64,000 nt of DNA from contig SNVD02007543.1 of assembly GCA_013180625.2 (NCBI GenBank), forward strand, positions 1 to 64,000, read 5' to 3'. The notes beneath the pieces were generated by a model. That model searched no databases, was not told where the DNA came from, and was given only the letters and a program-made list of their open reading frames with translations. This document shows positions 1 through 11,080 of the stretch, piece by piece. The first letter of the stretch is position 1. Each line of letters starts with the position of its first letter. Position numbers and translations under genes: made by a program. The DNA is from Boswellia sacra. Its lineage: Eukaryota > Streptophyta > Magnoliopsida > Sapindales > Burseraceae.

Positions 1-2291
1 ACATTCCCATTTGGTACATTTGCCTATCGACGCATGCCATTCGGTCTTTGCAATGCCCCTGCCACTTTCCAAAGGTGTATGGTAAGTATTTTCTCTGATT
101 ATGTTGAGAACATTATTGAGGTATTTATGGATGACTTTAGGGTTTTTGGTGATTCTTTTGATAAATGCCTTGACTACCTTACCCTTATACTTCAAAGATG
201 TATAGAAACTAACCTTGTTCTGAATTGGGAGAAATGTCATTTTATGGTGGATCAGGGTATAGTTTTTGGACATGTTATTTCTGCTAAGGGTATAGAAGTC
301 GATAAGTCCAAGATAGATCTTATATGTTCCTTACCCCTTCCCACAAGTGTGCGGGATATTCGTTCGTTTCTCGGTCATGTAGGTTTCTATCGTCGAATTA
401 TCAAAGATTTCTCGAATATAGCATTGCCTCTATGCAGATTATTGCAGAATGATGTGGCCTTTGAATTTGATGAGAAATGCAAAAAGGCATTTGAGAAACT
501 GAAGGAACTATTGACTTCAGCTCCAATAATCCAATCTCCAAATTGGAATCACCATTCGAGATCATGTGTGATGCGGTGATTATGCTGTGGGTGCCGTTTT
601 GGGTCAACGAATTGCAAATTCGCACATGCCATTTATTACGCATCTCGGACTTTAAATGATGCTCAACTTAATTATTCTAACCGACTGAGAAAGAGCTGCT
701 AGCGGTATCTTTTTTGCTTTAGAAAAGTTTCGATCTTATTTGATTGGTACTAAAGTAACCGTTTATTCTGATCATGCAGCTTTGAGGTACTTGCTCACAA
801 AGAAAGATGCAAAACCAAGGCTTATCATGTGGATACTCCTTTTACAGGAATTTGACTTGGAGATCAAAGATAAGAAGGGAAGTGGAAACTTAGTTGCAGA
901 CCATCTCAGTCGCATTGTCCATGACGAGGATGTACTGCCATTACAAGAAAGTTTTTCGGATGAACAATTGCTGTCTCTACATGTAGCAGCCCCTTGGTAT
1001 GCAGATATTGTTAATTACTTAGTTACCAATAAGCTACCACATGACTTGACTCGAGCTCAAAGAGACAAGATCAAAAACATTGCCAAATATTACATATGGG
1101 ATGATCCATACTTATGGAAGCATTGTTCTGACCAAGTGATAAGAAGGTGTGTTTTTGAATCTGAATTTAATTCAATTTTGACCTTCTGTCATTCTTATGC
1201 ATGTGGCGGTCACTTCGAACCAAAAAGAACAGCCCTGAAAGTTCTTGATTGTGGATTCTACTGGCCATCATTGTTCAAAGATGCATATCTGTTCTGCAAA
1301 GCTTGTGACCGTTGTCAAAAGACAGGTAATTTAAGTGCCAAAAATCAAATGCCACAAACCCCTATACTTATTGTCGAGATTTTTGATGTGTGGGGTATTG
1401 ATTTCATGGGTCCTTTTCCTTCATCTTTTGGTAATATTTACATTATACTTGTTGTGGATTATGTTTCTAAATGGGTGGAAGCAAGAGCTACGAGAACTAA
1501 TGATTCTAAAGTTGTTGTAGATTTTGTGAAATCTAACATTTTTGCGAGATTTGGAACACCAGGAGCCATGATAAGCGATAGAGGGACACACTTCTGCAAC
1601 AGATCATTTGAAGCCTTGCTCAAGAAATACAACATCACTCACAAGGTGTCTACTGCATATCACCACACAAACTAGTGGGTTCAAGCGAAGTTTTCAAAAA
1701 TTCGAGAAGTCGAGTCCATTCTCGAGACGACAGTGAATCCCGAACAGAAAAGATTGAAGCCTACGACTTTAATGAGCACTTTGGGCAACATACCGGACTT
1801 GCTTCAAGATAAGACCGGGTACCTTTGGTATGTCTCTACCCCTTACAGGTTAGTCTATGGTAAGCCGTGTCACCTTCCAGTAGAGCTCGAACACAAAGCA
1901 TGGTGGGCAGTAAAGCTTTGTAACATGGAGATGGATTCTGCTGGAGAACAAAGGAAGCTTCAACTGCAAGAATTGGAAGAACTCAGAAGTGATGCCTATG
2001 AGAATTCCAGAATTTACAAGGAGAGAACTAAGGCATTTCATGATAAAATGATCTCCAGGAAGAATTTTGAAGTGTGACAGAAAGTTCTTTTATTTCATTC
2101 TCGCCTCAGTTAATTTTCAGGTAATTACTGATCTCGATAGGGTTGGACCGTTATTTCCTTATTACATAATGTTTTTTCTCCCCCATGGTGCAGTGGAAAT
2201 CAAGAGCTTAAAAACGGATCAAGTATTCAAGGTGAATGGGCACAGGTTGAAGCCTTACTATGAGAATTCAGTGATGCAGGACATCGATTAG
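1..2291 (+). pseudogene. pol: Element A pol: RT (part), RNase H, integrase
   Basis: The RT part (1 to about 565) carries PFGLCNAPATFQRC and the catalytic FMDD box. A frameshift near 565 breaks the RNase H start. RNase H resumes from 740 with [11 protein letters not shown] and VADHLSR. Integrase follows in the same frame: a His/Cys zinc region ([10 protein letters not shown] through CKACDRC), then catalytic Asp in DFMGPF and in SDRGTHF. A stop at 1675 and a rearranged stretch remove the region with the catalytic Glu. The C-terminal part resumes at 1733 in another frame ([15 protein letters not shown]) and ends with [14 protein letters not shown]. At least four frame breaks make it inactive. 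The family produces cDNA and inserts it into the host genome. Confidence 0.85.
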
Positions 2292-2854
2292 GTACCTCTC
2301 TACGAGCCAACTTATCTTGATGGGTGAGGACAGATAACGTCAGGCTGAGGACATTAAACCAAGCGCTTATTGGGAGGCAACCCAATATTTTTGAAACATA
2401 AATAAAAAGAGACAAAGAAAAGAAGGTAGTAATGATCAATTTTTGTGTTTCGAGGAGATTCCTCTCATGGGCTATTATAATTGATCAGGTTTTATCTTTC
2501 TTTGCCATTTGTCTCATTGCTTTGTTGTTTGTTTTTGACTTTCATTTGCTCTTGTGTTTTTATTTCTTTTATGTGTCTCTATTTTCTATTATTTTCTTTT
2601 CTTTTTTTTATTCTCCTTCTCCTTTTTTTTTTGTTTTTTGTTTCCCTCTCCATTCTCTCTATTTTCTTTTCTTTTCGTTTCTTTTCTTGTGTTTAATTTT
2701 ATTATTCCGTGCTTCGAGTTCAATTGTGCAACAGCTTGAGGAAACATTCAAACGGGAGTTGAAGCCATTGTTCGAAGGTTTTGAAACGTGCATATCTGGG
2801 AGGAGAACAAACTCAATCGCATTATCGGTAATATCTCTCCTTTTCTTCTCTTCA
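2292..2854 (+). other. Element A spacer between integrase and ORF X, with hairpin
   Basis: Non-coding. A perfect 6-bp hairpin (ATTGGG 2369-2374, loop AGGCAA, CCCAAT 2381-2386) sits about 80 bases after the pol stop. A GGGAGGCAACCC motif at this place is familiar from Athila-type elements. From 2470 to 2710 the strand is strongly T/C-rich. Its translation in the ORF X frame is a run of Phe/Leu/Ser that could be mistaken for membrane segments, but elements B and C have nothing comparable. Confidence 0.55.
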
Positions 2855-3408
2855 ATGGATGCTGATATTTTTCTATCGAACCTTCATAAATATTTCCTTT
2901 CACTTCCTCAAAATGCTGTGTTTAAAATTTATAAAGTACGGATGACTAGACTTTGGGCATTGATGCTCCTAAATGTGTCTGCTGATATCCGATGGCGTAT
3001 CGAAGCCAAGGTGAGATTGTCCGGTGAGCCGGACATTAATCTCGCAAACTACATGCCTGGTCTAAGAAAGAGCTACTACGCCAAGAGGCGAAGAGCGAAA
3101 AGGTTACAAGTATGTTATAAATGTGCTAGATGGAATGGTAACCAGACTTGTCGTTCATTAGGTTTTGCGTCCAGGAATAGAGAAGATAAACTTTCATTTA
3201 TTAAGAATGGTTTGAGTAATGAGTCGCTGGATAATGTTTTGTTAACTCTCGAGTCACATTCTTGTGGACATGTTCAGCGTGAATAGCTTAATCTATGGAC
3301 ACAATTTCGTGATGAATTGCAGTGTTATAGTCTAGGGAATTGACTAAAAACGACCCTGTTTGCCAGTTTATAAGAAAACTGGATGGGAAGCAAATCCCCG
3401 ACTCATAG
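2855..3408 (+). pseudogene. ORF X, element A copy (basic, Cys-containing protein of unknown function)
   Basis: I do not recognise this as a described retrotransposon gene. The chosen ATG (2855) gives MDADIFLSNLHKYF, matching the start inferred in elements B and C. Key features are a basic patch (KSYYAKRRRAKR, about residues 68-79), then C-x2-C-x8-C, then HSCG near residue 137. In this copy the fourth Cys seen in B and C is Gly (CYKCARWNGNQTC). A stop at 3284-3286 truncates it after QRE. Homology continues out of frame to 3408, where B and C stop. By hand count 57 of 78 residues in the core match the C copy. The basic patch plus Cys cluster suggests a nucleic-acid-binding protein; that function is inference. 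Confidence 0.7.
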
Positions 3409-3956
3409 AAGGCGTTTCAGCCGTTACTGGACGTAAAACCAGAGGAAGATTGAGCCACAATCACAACTACTTGTATATTTGAATGTGTGTTGTTGTTGTA
3501 GAATTTTTTTTCTTGTTTCTTTTGATCTGATTATCAATGTTGTTTTTGTGTTGTTGTTGTTTGTTGATTTTGTTTGTTTTAATTTCAATTTTTCTTTTTG
3601 ACAAACCATATGACTACCCTATGGCATAAGTACACATGGGAGACAAGTGTGGAGGGTTTGTCAACCCCCGCCGAAAGTGTATCTCCATTTTCCATGCTTC
3701 ACGTGGGAGACAAGTGTGTAGGTTTTGTCAAACCTCACCGAAAGCATATCTCATTTTTTCAAATTTTGGGCCGATAAATCTGCATCGAGCAACCCCCACC
3801 GAAATTATGTCCCCATGTGTCAAATTTGAGAGTTTTACTTGTGTATATATCCATTTTGCATATTCTCAAATGTCATTTTATAACCTGTCTTACACTTGAA
3901 TCGCATAATACCTAACGTACATCATTGTCTTGCACAAGTTTATAGCACTTTTAGAA
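3409..3956 (+). other. Element A spacer between ORF X and LOG
   Basis: No gene. The first 60 bases (CTGGACGTAAAACCAGAGGA and what follows) are conserved in elements B, C and D. The motif GTGTGGAGGGTTTGTCAA, followed by CCGAAA, occurs twice (3648-3675, 3714-3742) in a diverged direct repeat of about 65 bp. The rest is T-rich. Confidence 0.5.
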
Positions 3957-4604
3957 ATGGAGAAAACACCAATTCGGCGATTCCAAAATATATCGTATTT
4001 TGTGGATCGCAATTTGGAAAAGATGGAGAGTTTACAACAGCAGCTCTTGATCTTGGTAGGACATTAGCTGCGAGGGGTATTCATTTGATTTACGGAGGGA
4101 GTAGTCTTGGGTTAATGGGGTGTGTGTCGACAGTTGCATCCTTAGGAGGAAGCAAAGTTCTCGGCATTATCCCTAAACCATTAGCTGTACGAGATATCGT
4201 AGGCAACACCATGGGGAAGAGTTACTGGTTTCTAGTATGCATGAGCGTATTGCACATATGGTCATTAAATCTGATGCATTTATAGCTTTGCCCGGTGGTT
4301 ATGGTACATTAGAGGAGATATTTCAAATCACCTCTTGGGCACAGCTAAACATCCATCGGAAACCCATTGGTTTGTTAAATGTCAATAATTTTTTTGATGG
4401 TTTGTTGCTTTTCTTGATCAAGCAGTAGAAAAAAACTTCATCTCACAGTCGGCGAGGCAAATCCTGTTACAGCTTCAACTGCAGGGGAGTTAATTGACAA
4501 ATTACAAGCATTCCGTCTATTCGCCTGATCCAACAATATCTCGGATAGATTGGTTTGGAGAAAGCGATAAGAGGCGTAAACTGGATTTAACGCTCCATCT
4601 GTAA
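3957..4604 (+). pseudogene. LOG-like: LOG-like cytokinin-activating enzyme, element A copy
   Basis: LOG enzymes release free cytokinin base and ribose 5-phosphate from cytokinin riboside monophosphates, in the cytosol and nucleus. Seen here: FCGSQFG, then [24 protein letters not shown] and the full active-site motif PGGYGTLEE, followed by NVNNFFD and a C-terminal tail ending LDLTLHL. It spans the whole usual length (about 216 residues) without introns, whereas plant LOG genes are interrupted by several introns, so it derives from a spliced mRNA. The ATG at 3957 aligns with the start of the B and C copies. A 1-nt deletion lies near 3985, another frame change near 4235, and a stop at about 4428. 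The Lys that usually follows the catalytic Arg (MHxRK) is Ile. It sits behind ORF X, before the UTR. Confidence 0.9.
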
Positions 4605-6574
4605 TCTCTATCTGCTGGTTTGCTTCATTTTCGTTTACTTTCTCTTTATTGTGTTTATTTGAGTTTTTTTTATGTCATTTCTTTTGAGTTTTTTTCAGGT
4701 TGTGTCTTCCACCGCAGGTAATATTTTCTAATCTTTGCTTTTAGAGTGGTGGCTTAAAAAGTTTAAGTTCTCTTGAAACGCATTCTGGATCTCTTCAATC
4801 CATAATGGCTGACTAAGGAGGCTAACTTCTAAACTTTTTAGACCCATTCTAACTAACTTGTTTTTGTTTGCTGACTTGTTGAACTTTGTTATTTTATGAG
4901 TGAGTTTGGTTTTGCGTAATTTAGAATTGTTATGTGTTTTTATCTTTATCAGTTTCGATTCAAAAAAACAATTGTGGAAAAACCTGAGAATGGCAGAATA
5001 TGGGGTTTTCTTTAACCCTTGAAATGCATTCTCTCTAAATAAATCTGTAGTTTGTTTATTTCATGTTGTTTGAAGTGTCTTGTTTCTTGTTTTGTTCTTT
5101 CATAATAAAGGTATATAGGCTGGAAACCTTAAGTCTGCGGGCTACTGGTCCTAAGGATTGTTGAAATATACAATCTTGACTCAGGTGTAACAACGCCACG
5201 TACCTCTTTTCTTGCATTTTGTGGGTCGATGATAAGATAATGATTGAATTAAGAATAACTCTTGGAAAATGATAAATGATGCATGGATCTGTGTGCTTGA
5301 AATGTTTATTGGTTTTCGCTTTGCTTTTGATTCCTTGCGCAACATTGAGCACTGAGCTATTATCACTGAGTTATTTGTTCACTTAGAGAAAGTTATGTAA
5401 TTTAAATGTTTCTTCAGATTTCAATGAATTCTAGAACTTGTTTGATGGTCACTCGAGGCGAAATCCTAGGCTGTGCAACATTGGGGAAATGATTTAGGCC
5501 ATCTTTGGACCGTTTGAGCCTTAATAGCCAACCTTGACTGAAATTGTTCCCTAGTTACCCCTTTGAGCCTTTGTAAGCCTTTTTCTTTGTTAACTCACTA
5601 AAAGATTTCCTAACCTCAAATGAATTCGTTCCAAACAGTTTATCCCTTACCTACGAGCATGTAGATCATTCGCAATTAAATTTTGACCTATGTTCTGGTT
5701 TTGGGAAGTTAGAGGAGGTTGGGATGTGTCATGAACAATGCAAGTGAGTTCTATTGTGTTTGAAAAAAAAAGAAAAAAAGAAAAAAAAACCAATCTGTAC
5801 TTATCGTCCACGTACTTACACATTGAGGAAAATGTGTTGTTTAAGTGTGGGGGAGGAAAAGTGTAAAAAAAAAAAAGAACAAAAAAGAACAAAAGAAGAA
5901 GAATAAGAGATCTATACCCTTAAATGTTCTTAAAAAGAATGAAACAACAAAGTGTGAGGGTGTAGTTTTCTTTTGTTTTCTGCAAAAAAAAAAAAAAAAA
6001 GATTGAGTGTTCTAAATAAGTTTGAGGGAGTAACCTGGTGAATTGAAATGAAGTTGTGTTATAGGTTTGAGCTCTACATAGTCTTGAATGATTTATGTGT
6101 TTGTGGGTGATTTGAGCCAAATTATTATCCTTTATCATACCTTCACCCAAGCCAAACGTTACAAGCTTAATAAAGTCCTACTTGATCCTTGGTGTTGTGC
6201 ATGTCTACATTAGTGGAGAGTGACTTGAAAAACAGGCCTATGGAGTACATTTATACACACATCTTCAATATTAAATATGATTCATTTTTATGCATAAACT
6301 CGTCCGGGTTACAAGTGATTAGGTGAGAATGGCTCTACACACACACACTTGAGGAATTGAAGTGAAGCGAAACTAATCTTTTGAGATAAAATTCTTGATC
6401 AAGTGCATTATTTTGAAGTTTTCCTTGGGTTATAATTAAGTACAATCTTTGAGGCCTATTTGCAAGTTGAAGCATTGTGTGTTTTAATTTTTCTTTGATT
6501 CTGTTTCGGTTTAGTTTTGTTTTCATATCGTTGTAGTTGCTCGAGGACTAGCAAAGTCTAAGTGTGGGGGAATT
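4605..6574 (+). other. Element A 3' UTR with structured motifs and polypurine tract
   Basis: No gene. Notable points: ACACATT (5818-5824) and AATGTGT (5831-5837) form a 7-bp hairpin directly before GTGTGGGGGAGGA (5840-5852), a possible internal polypurine tract. Several A-rich runs follow (5764-5900, 5983-6000). TTGCT (6537-6541) and AGCAA (6550-6554) form a second hairpin just before the terminal tract GTGTGGGGGAA (6562-6572) that borders the 3' LTR. Part of this UTR (5431-6355) is also present, diverged, inside element E (25290-26065). Confidence 0.6.
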
Positions 6575-7995
6575 TGATAAGTGTCTATTTATATATCATT
6601 TCATATCAATTCGTCCATGTTTCTTTGCTATATTCCTTGGTATTTTTATGTTTTTGTGTGGTTTTGATGTTTGTAGGAGTTTTGGAGCAACTTGCACAAA
6701 AATGGAGTAAAACCCTTCATTTTCACCTCTGCTAGTCAACCATCTTCTCGGATTTAATTGTATTGATATACAATGAACCCGATGACATATCATATACCGT
6801 TGAAAAGCTCTCGAAGTCTACTTTTTGGAGAAATTTACGGTTTATGAATCCATTCAGTGTACTGAAAGTTGTAATCAAAACAGTGTGAGAAGTGTAGAAA
6901 TGTAATTCCACACATCACTGTAGCATGTATAATACGGGACAATGTAGCACGTTACTGTAGCAGAGTATTTAAACACATTTTAGGGTTTTATTTTCATAAC
7001 TTGAAGAGGGGAAAACGTGGGAGGAGGCTGCATTTCTGGATTTCTCTCATCCCTTGGAGTTCTTAAAGGAGAAAGAAGATTTTGAAAGAGGAGGAACTAC
7101 AATTCCAAGAAGATTCATCTACAAAGAAGATTTTCAAAGAATTTGCTAAGTTCTTCTTTCCTTTTCAATTCTGGAATTTCTCTGTATTGTATTTGTTATT
7201 ATGATTGAATATGTGTAACTAAATCTGAATTGGTTGAGGGTGATTTCAAAGCCCTTGATATGGATATTGTGAGTTGATTGTGTAAGAAATTGTTATCCAA
7301 TTCTCTAATTGAAGTTGCTTGTATTTTCCCATATCTAATGCTTATGATTGCTTACTGATTGTATTTGGAATGGCCAACTGAATATAATCTGTTGTTGTCT
7401 ATTGCTAGATTAGAAATCTTGATCCGTAATTGTCATGAATTTCCAATCATTAGTAGCAAAATTGTGATCAGAGATTGCAATTGGAAAATACAACCTAGGT
7501 TAAATAATCCGAACTTGTGTGATTATTGCTTAGATCAACCTATCTTTCTCATCGTAATGCTTCTATTGAATTAAACTTAGAGAGCTTGTTCTAGGTTGTT
7601 TAATGGATAGAGATTAAATAAAGAGCTTGTTTTATTTAACAACAAAGTAGGAAAGATTGGGATAACAGAGCTTGTTGTTATCTACGGTTGATAACTTCAA
7701 TGCTGTAATTGGATTACAATTCTATATTAATTCACAAATTAATATCTTGTGGCAGAGAATGAACTCTTAACCAAGTGTCTCTCATTGATTTTTCACTCCA
7801 TTTAACTTTGGTTTGTGTTATTCTTCATTTGCTTTCGTATTAAGTTTAGTTAATCAATCAACAAAACCCACTCTGTTTAGTTTATTATTGCTGGAAAATA
7901 ACAAATTCAATTAGAATCAATCCTCATGGGAACGATATCTACTTATCACTTTATTATTTGTGCGACTAGTATACTTGCTAGTTTCGAACGCATCA
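6575..7995 (+). repeat. 3' LTR of element A (1421 bp)
   Basis: It starts TGATAAGTGTC directly after the purine-rich tract and ends AACGCATCA, so it has TG...CA termini. A TATA-like TATTTAAA lies at 6966-6973, with probable leader sequence after it. No second copy is in the window. The sequence differs from the B/C/D LTRs apart from the first four bases. An unusual hairpin series fills 7503-7682 and is described separately. Confidence 0.8.
7503..7682 (+). other. Series of hairpins sharing the loop GAGCTTGT
   Basis: Three stems of different sequence present the same 8-nt loop GAGCTTGT: loop 7582-7589 with an 8-bp stem (one G-T pair), loop 7623-7630 with a perfect 9-bp stem (TTAAATAAA/TTTATTTAA), and loop 7668-7675 with a perfect 7-bp stem (GATAACA/TGTTATC). 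A fourth, at 7503-7527, has loop GAACTTGT and an 8-bp stem with one bulge. They lie in the part of the LTR downstream of the TATA-like box, so would be in the RNA. The loop centre AGCT is self-complementary. Confidence 0.65.
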
Positions 7996-10739
7996 GTGGC
8001 TGACTTGCCTCTCACTACAGCTGAAATTTGCTCAACTTTGCACCATAATCTACTTTATTATCTGCACCACATTACATCATCAATACTAGTATTGAACTCT
8101 AAATTAACTCACATAAAACCCATTTAAAAGAACTAAAAAGAAACTAAAAGTAAGAGTGGAGATACCTGACAGAGTAGACTGGAGAGTAACAAATGGAGCT
8201 GGTGTATGAAATTTTGCTTGCTCTACAGCATTTGTCCAAACAAAGATCCTGAATGCAGTTGATAACTCCTGTTTGGAGCAACTTGATCAAGAACACCTTC
8301 TCTTTCTACCATTAAAAAACCATAAAGGATATAAAAAAATATTTAAGTGAAATCACAACCTATAATAAGAATCAAAATACAAGTAAAACAAATAAAAGCC
8401 TGGATTATATACAAAAACTAATCTTATGAAACAGATTTGCAGTTTAATTGAGTATCTGCAATAAACCTCTTTTAAAAGTCATCTTTCCAACGTTTTCTAA
8501 TATGGATTCTCATATGATCTCAATATATTAACAGTTTATTAATATGCACCTGATATGACTAGTTCCTTATTTCTTCCCTTCTCCAATTCTGATATACTGT
8601 TCTAATAATTTGAGAAGAATAACTTTAGGGCTAGTCTTGTTGAATACGTACTGTTTTATTAGTATAAGAATAAAGGCAAAAATCAGCCATTTAACTAGTT
8701 CCTTAATTTTTATTTTTGCTGATGACCACGTCTAAGATTATCCTAAGTTCTTACATTATTCTTTCAATAAAGCCGCCCCTTATTTCCACCTTAACACCAG
8801 ATTTTGATGTATAATTGTCTTCTTGTATGAAGTTATTTTCCTGGAATTGAAGTTTCATATGATGGCAAAAGCTTGTTGAAGTCATTGCTAATATCATTCT
8901 TTCAAGCATTAGTAGATGTGTGCATTCTTTTATATATAAAAGTGTAAAACAGTTACAAGCTGCTACAAACACACACACAAAAATTCCTACGAAAATTTAT
9001 TGGTTAGATTATGTGTGGAATGTTTATCCAATTGAAACAGCATTGAACAGGAAAGGCTACAACACAAGTAGCATCTCTAATTAGGAAGACTACAACATTA
9101 GAACTAAAAAGCTTTTTAACTATTTAAAACCAGCCATCTTTCGGTAATTTATTATAGGCACCACGCTTATAATTTATTAATTAGGTTGGAAATAGTCAAG
9201 GTTTTCTTGCAAAATGACTAGAGTCTATCAGACTACTCTGAATTTAAACTCAATTATTTGTTTCTTCAAGGAAAGAGAAGAAGAAATCTTTTAAGAAGTA
9301 CATTGGTTAAAAGGTTTTAAGAAGCAGCTTCCGAATATGATTCTAAAAACTAGTGCAAAATTAAAGTATGGAAGAGTCATTTCAATTTTTTTTTTCTCAA
9401 CTTCAAAAACAACTTTTCTCAATTTCAAAAATTTGTGCAAGTTCATGAAACCTATATTACTTCAAACAAAAAAATTAAGACTACTTCAACCTATATGGAC
9501 AGAATACAGAAGTTAATTATTCTCAAGCTTCACAACTAAATAAAATCACAATCAAGAGAGGACTGTCACAGATACATGGCCTAATCCTTTTTTTTTTAAT
9601 GGAAAAAAATTTATTATAATACAAAACTTATAGTTTCTTAACATAAAAAACAAAGTCATTATGAACAGTTCTAACACCACCAAACAAGAATGACTATGTA
9701 CATAATAAAACCTTCCCTATTATGATTATGTTATGAGTTGCATTCGTCAGAGAGTGTGAATTGAAAGAAAGAGGAGCAGAGCCTGGGCAGGAATAACTGA
9801 TTAATTTGTTATAATTTTGGATGAAAGTAATGAGAGATTAAAAGCTAAGGAGATCATCAGAAGGCTCTCCACTCTAGGAAAATAAAAAAGAACGACATTT
9901 CAATTATCTAATTAACCCAATTTCATTTTACATGATAAAGAGAGTCCAAATTAACCCCATTATCAATTCACATTACTGTTAATGACAACCAAAGACAAAT
10001 TTATCATCAAAATTAGACCCCCAAAGAGGACAGAATCCTAGAGAACTCCAAATCCTAATCTAACCAGCAAACAGCAACAGTCCATAGCTCGCACTGAGAC
10101 AAACAAATCACAAATCAACCACTAAAATCGTAATTTCGTCTTTAACGTATCAAGAAAATCAATGCACACCACCAAAATCAATAGAGAGATGATGAAAACG
10201 ACGCCATATATAAATCGCAGATCAAAATTAAGAATTCGTAATTCAAATCAAATCGCTAACAAAATTAAATTAAAAATAAAAACAAAAAAAATTTAAAACG
10301 CACAATTGAATAAGTGTCCAATCGAAATAATTCACATGCAACAGAGAATCACGAAAGAAAAATATAGTGGTTGAATTAATCACGCAAGGAAAATAAAATA
10401 CAGGAAAATTAGGGATCTTGAAAATAGAGATAAGATCGAGGGGCAAAATCAAAAAAATCTGGGGTTGAGATACACTTACAATTGGGGGATCGAGAAGAAG
10501 AAGTGAATCTGAGATTTTCTGTCTTTGTGCTGATGTGACAGAGAGATAAAATGAAAATATAGTGGTTGATGATGAAATTTTTTATTTGTGGGTTGGTGAG
10601 ACAGAGAGATAAAATTAAAGGCACGATGAAGGGTAGAGAAGAGGAGATGGAATTAGGGATTTGAGAGGCGGGAGCATAAGAGAGAGAGAGAGAGAGAGAG
10701 GTGGGAGAATGGCGTAAAAGAGAGGGACCAAGTATAATA
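7996..10739. other. Gene-free AT-rich stretch
   Basis: No recognisable gene on either strand. On the minus strand, a segment at about 8166-8307 is bounded by splice-like signals (AG at its upstream end, CAG|GTATCT at its downstream end) but its translation is not recognisable. A (GA)n tract lies at 10680-10700. Read on the minus strand from 10901, the sequence runs from a CACTA-type end through a pyrimidine-rich leader-like stretch to CAATTGTAAGTG (a possible 5'-leader splice donor near 10480). Part of this stretch may therefore be the 5' end of a decayed CACTA element. Confidence 0.4.
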
Positions 10740-10901
10740 ACTCGATTATATAAAAAGTTTTTACTACGGGCCTCTAAAACCGCCGTAAAGTCCATAAATT
10801 TTACTGCAGGTGTAGTTGCCCGCCACAAAATTCGAACTTTTACCGCATTTTTAAAGGCCCGCGATATATGGGTGCAGTAAAAGACCCTTTTTGTAGTAGT
10901 G
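10740..10901 (-). mobile_element. CACTA-type transposon end with subterminal repeats
   Basis: Read on the minus strand from 10901, the end begins CACTACTACAAAAAGGGTC. It is followed by repeated short motifs of the GCAGTAAAA / GCGGTAAAAG type and GGCGG-containing variants down to about 10740. CACTACNA termini with clustered subterminal repeats are the hallmark of CACTA (En/Spm) transposons. The matching opposite end was not found, and no transposase was recognised. Confidence 0.55.
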
Positions 10902-11080
10902 TAATAAAACAGTTACTTTTGAAACGCATGTTCTAGATGTTTATGTTTCTTAGCTGTTGGTTCTCTTCAAAAAATCACTTTGGCCTTAGGAATTGTGATG
11001 TTGTGAAACTCATTGGTTGTTTTGATTATATAGATTCATGTTATGCTCTTTATTATGACTTCTTTGCATACTATTATTAG

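Larger units (their letters stand above)
1..7995 (+). mobile_element. Element A: Athila-like Ty3/gypsy retrotransposon, 3' part
   Basis: The window opens inside the reverse transcriptase of this element. Reading on, it holds RNase H, integrase, ORF X, a LOG-like gene, a long 3' UTR, a purine-rich tract and a 3' LTR (6575-7995) with TG...CA ends. The order RT-RNase H-INT is that of Ty3/gypsy elements. The integrase C-terminal wording ([15 protein letters not shown]) and the UTR motifs match Athila-type elements. Its LTR begins TGATAAGTG and is not the same family as the LTRs of elements B, C and D, yet the gene order downstream of integrase is the same. The 5' LTR and target duplication lie outside the window, so insertion borders cannot be tested. 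Confidence 0.85.

Noticed and set aside
2432..2854. A hydrophobic N-terminal extension of ORF X in element A that looks like an envelope-type membrane protein.
   Set aside because: It is the translation of a T/C-rich spacer; B and C have no such segment, and the conserved ATG lies at 2855.
8166..8307. A minus-strand segment with splice-like borders.
   Set aside because: The translation is not recognisable and no second exon was found; kept only as a remark in the gene-free stretch.
10409..10828. A 139-codon minus-strand open frame with many Ser/Leu.
   Set aside because: It overlaps the CACTA end and the GA-rich leader-like tract; composition explains it and no domain is visible.
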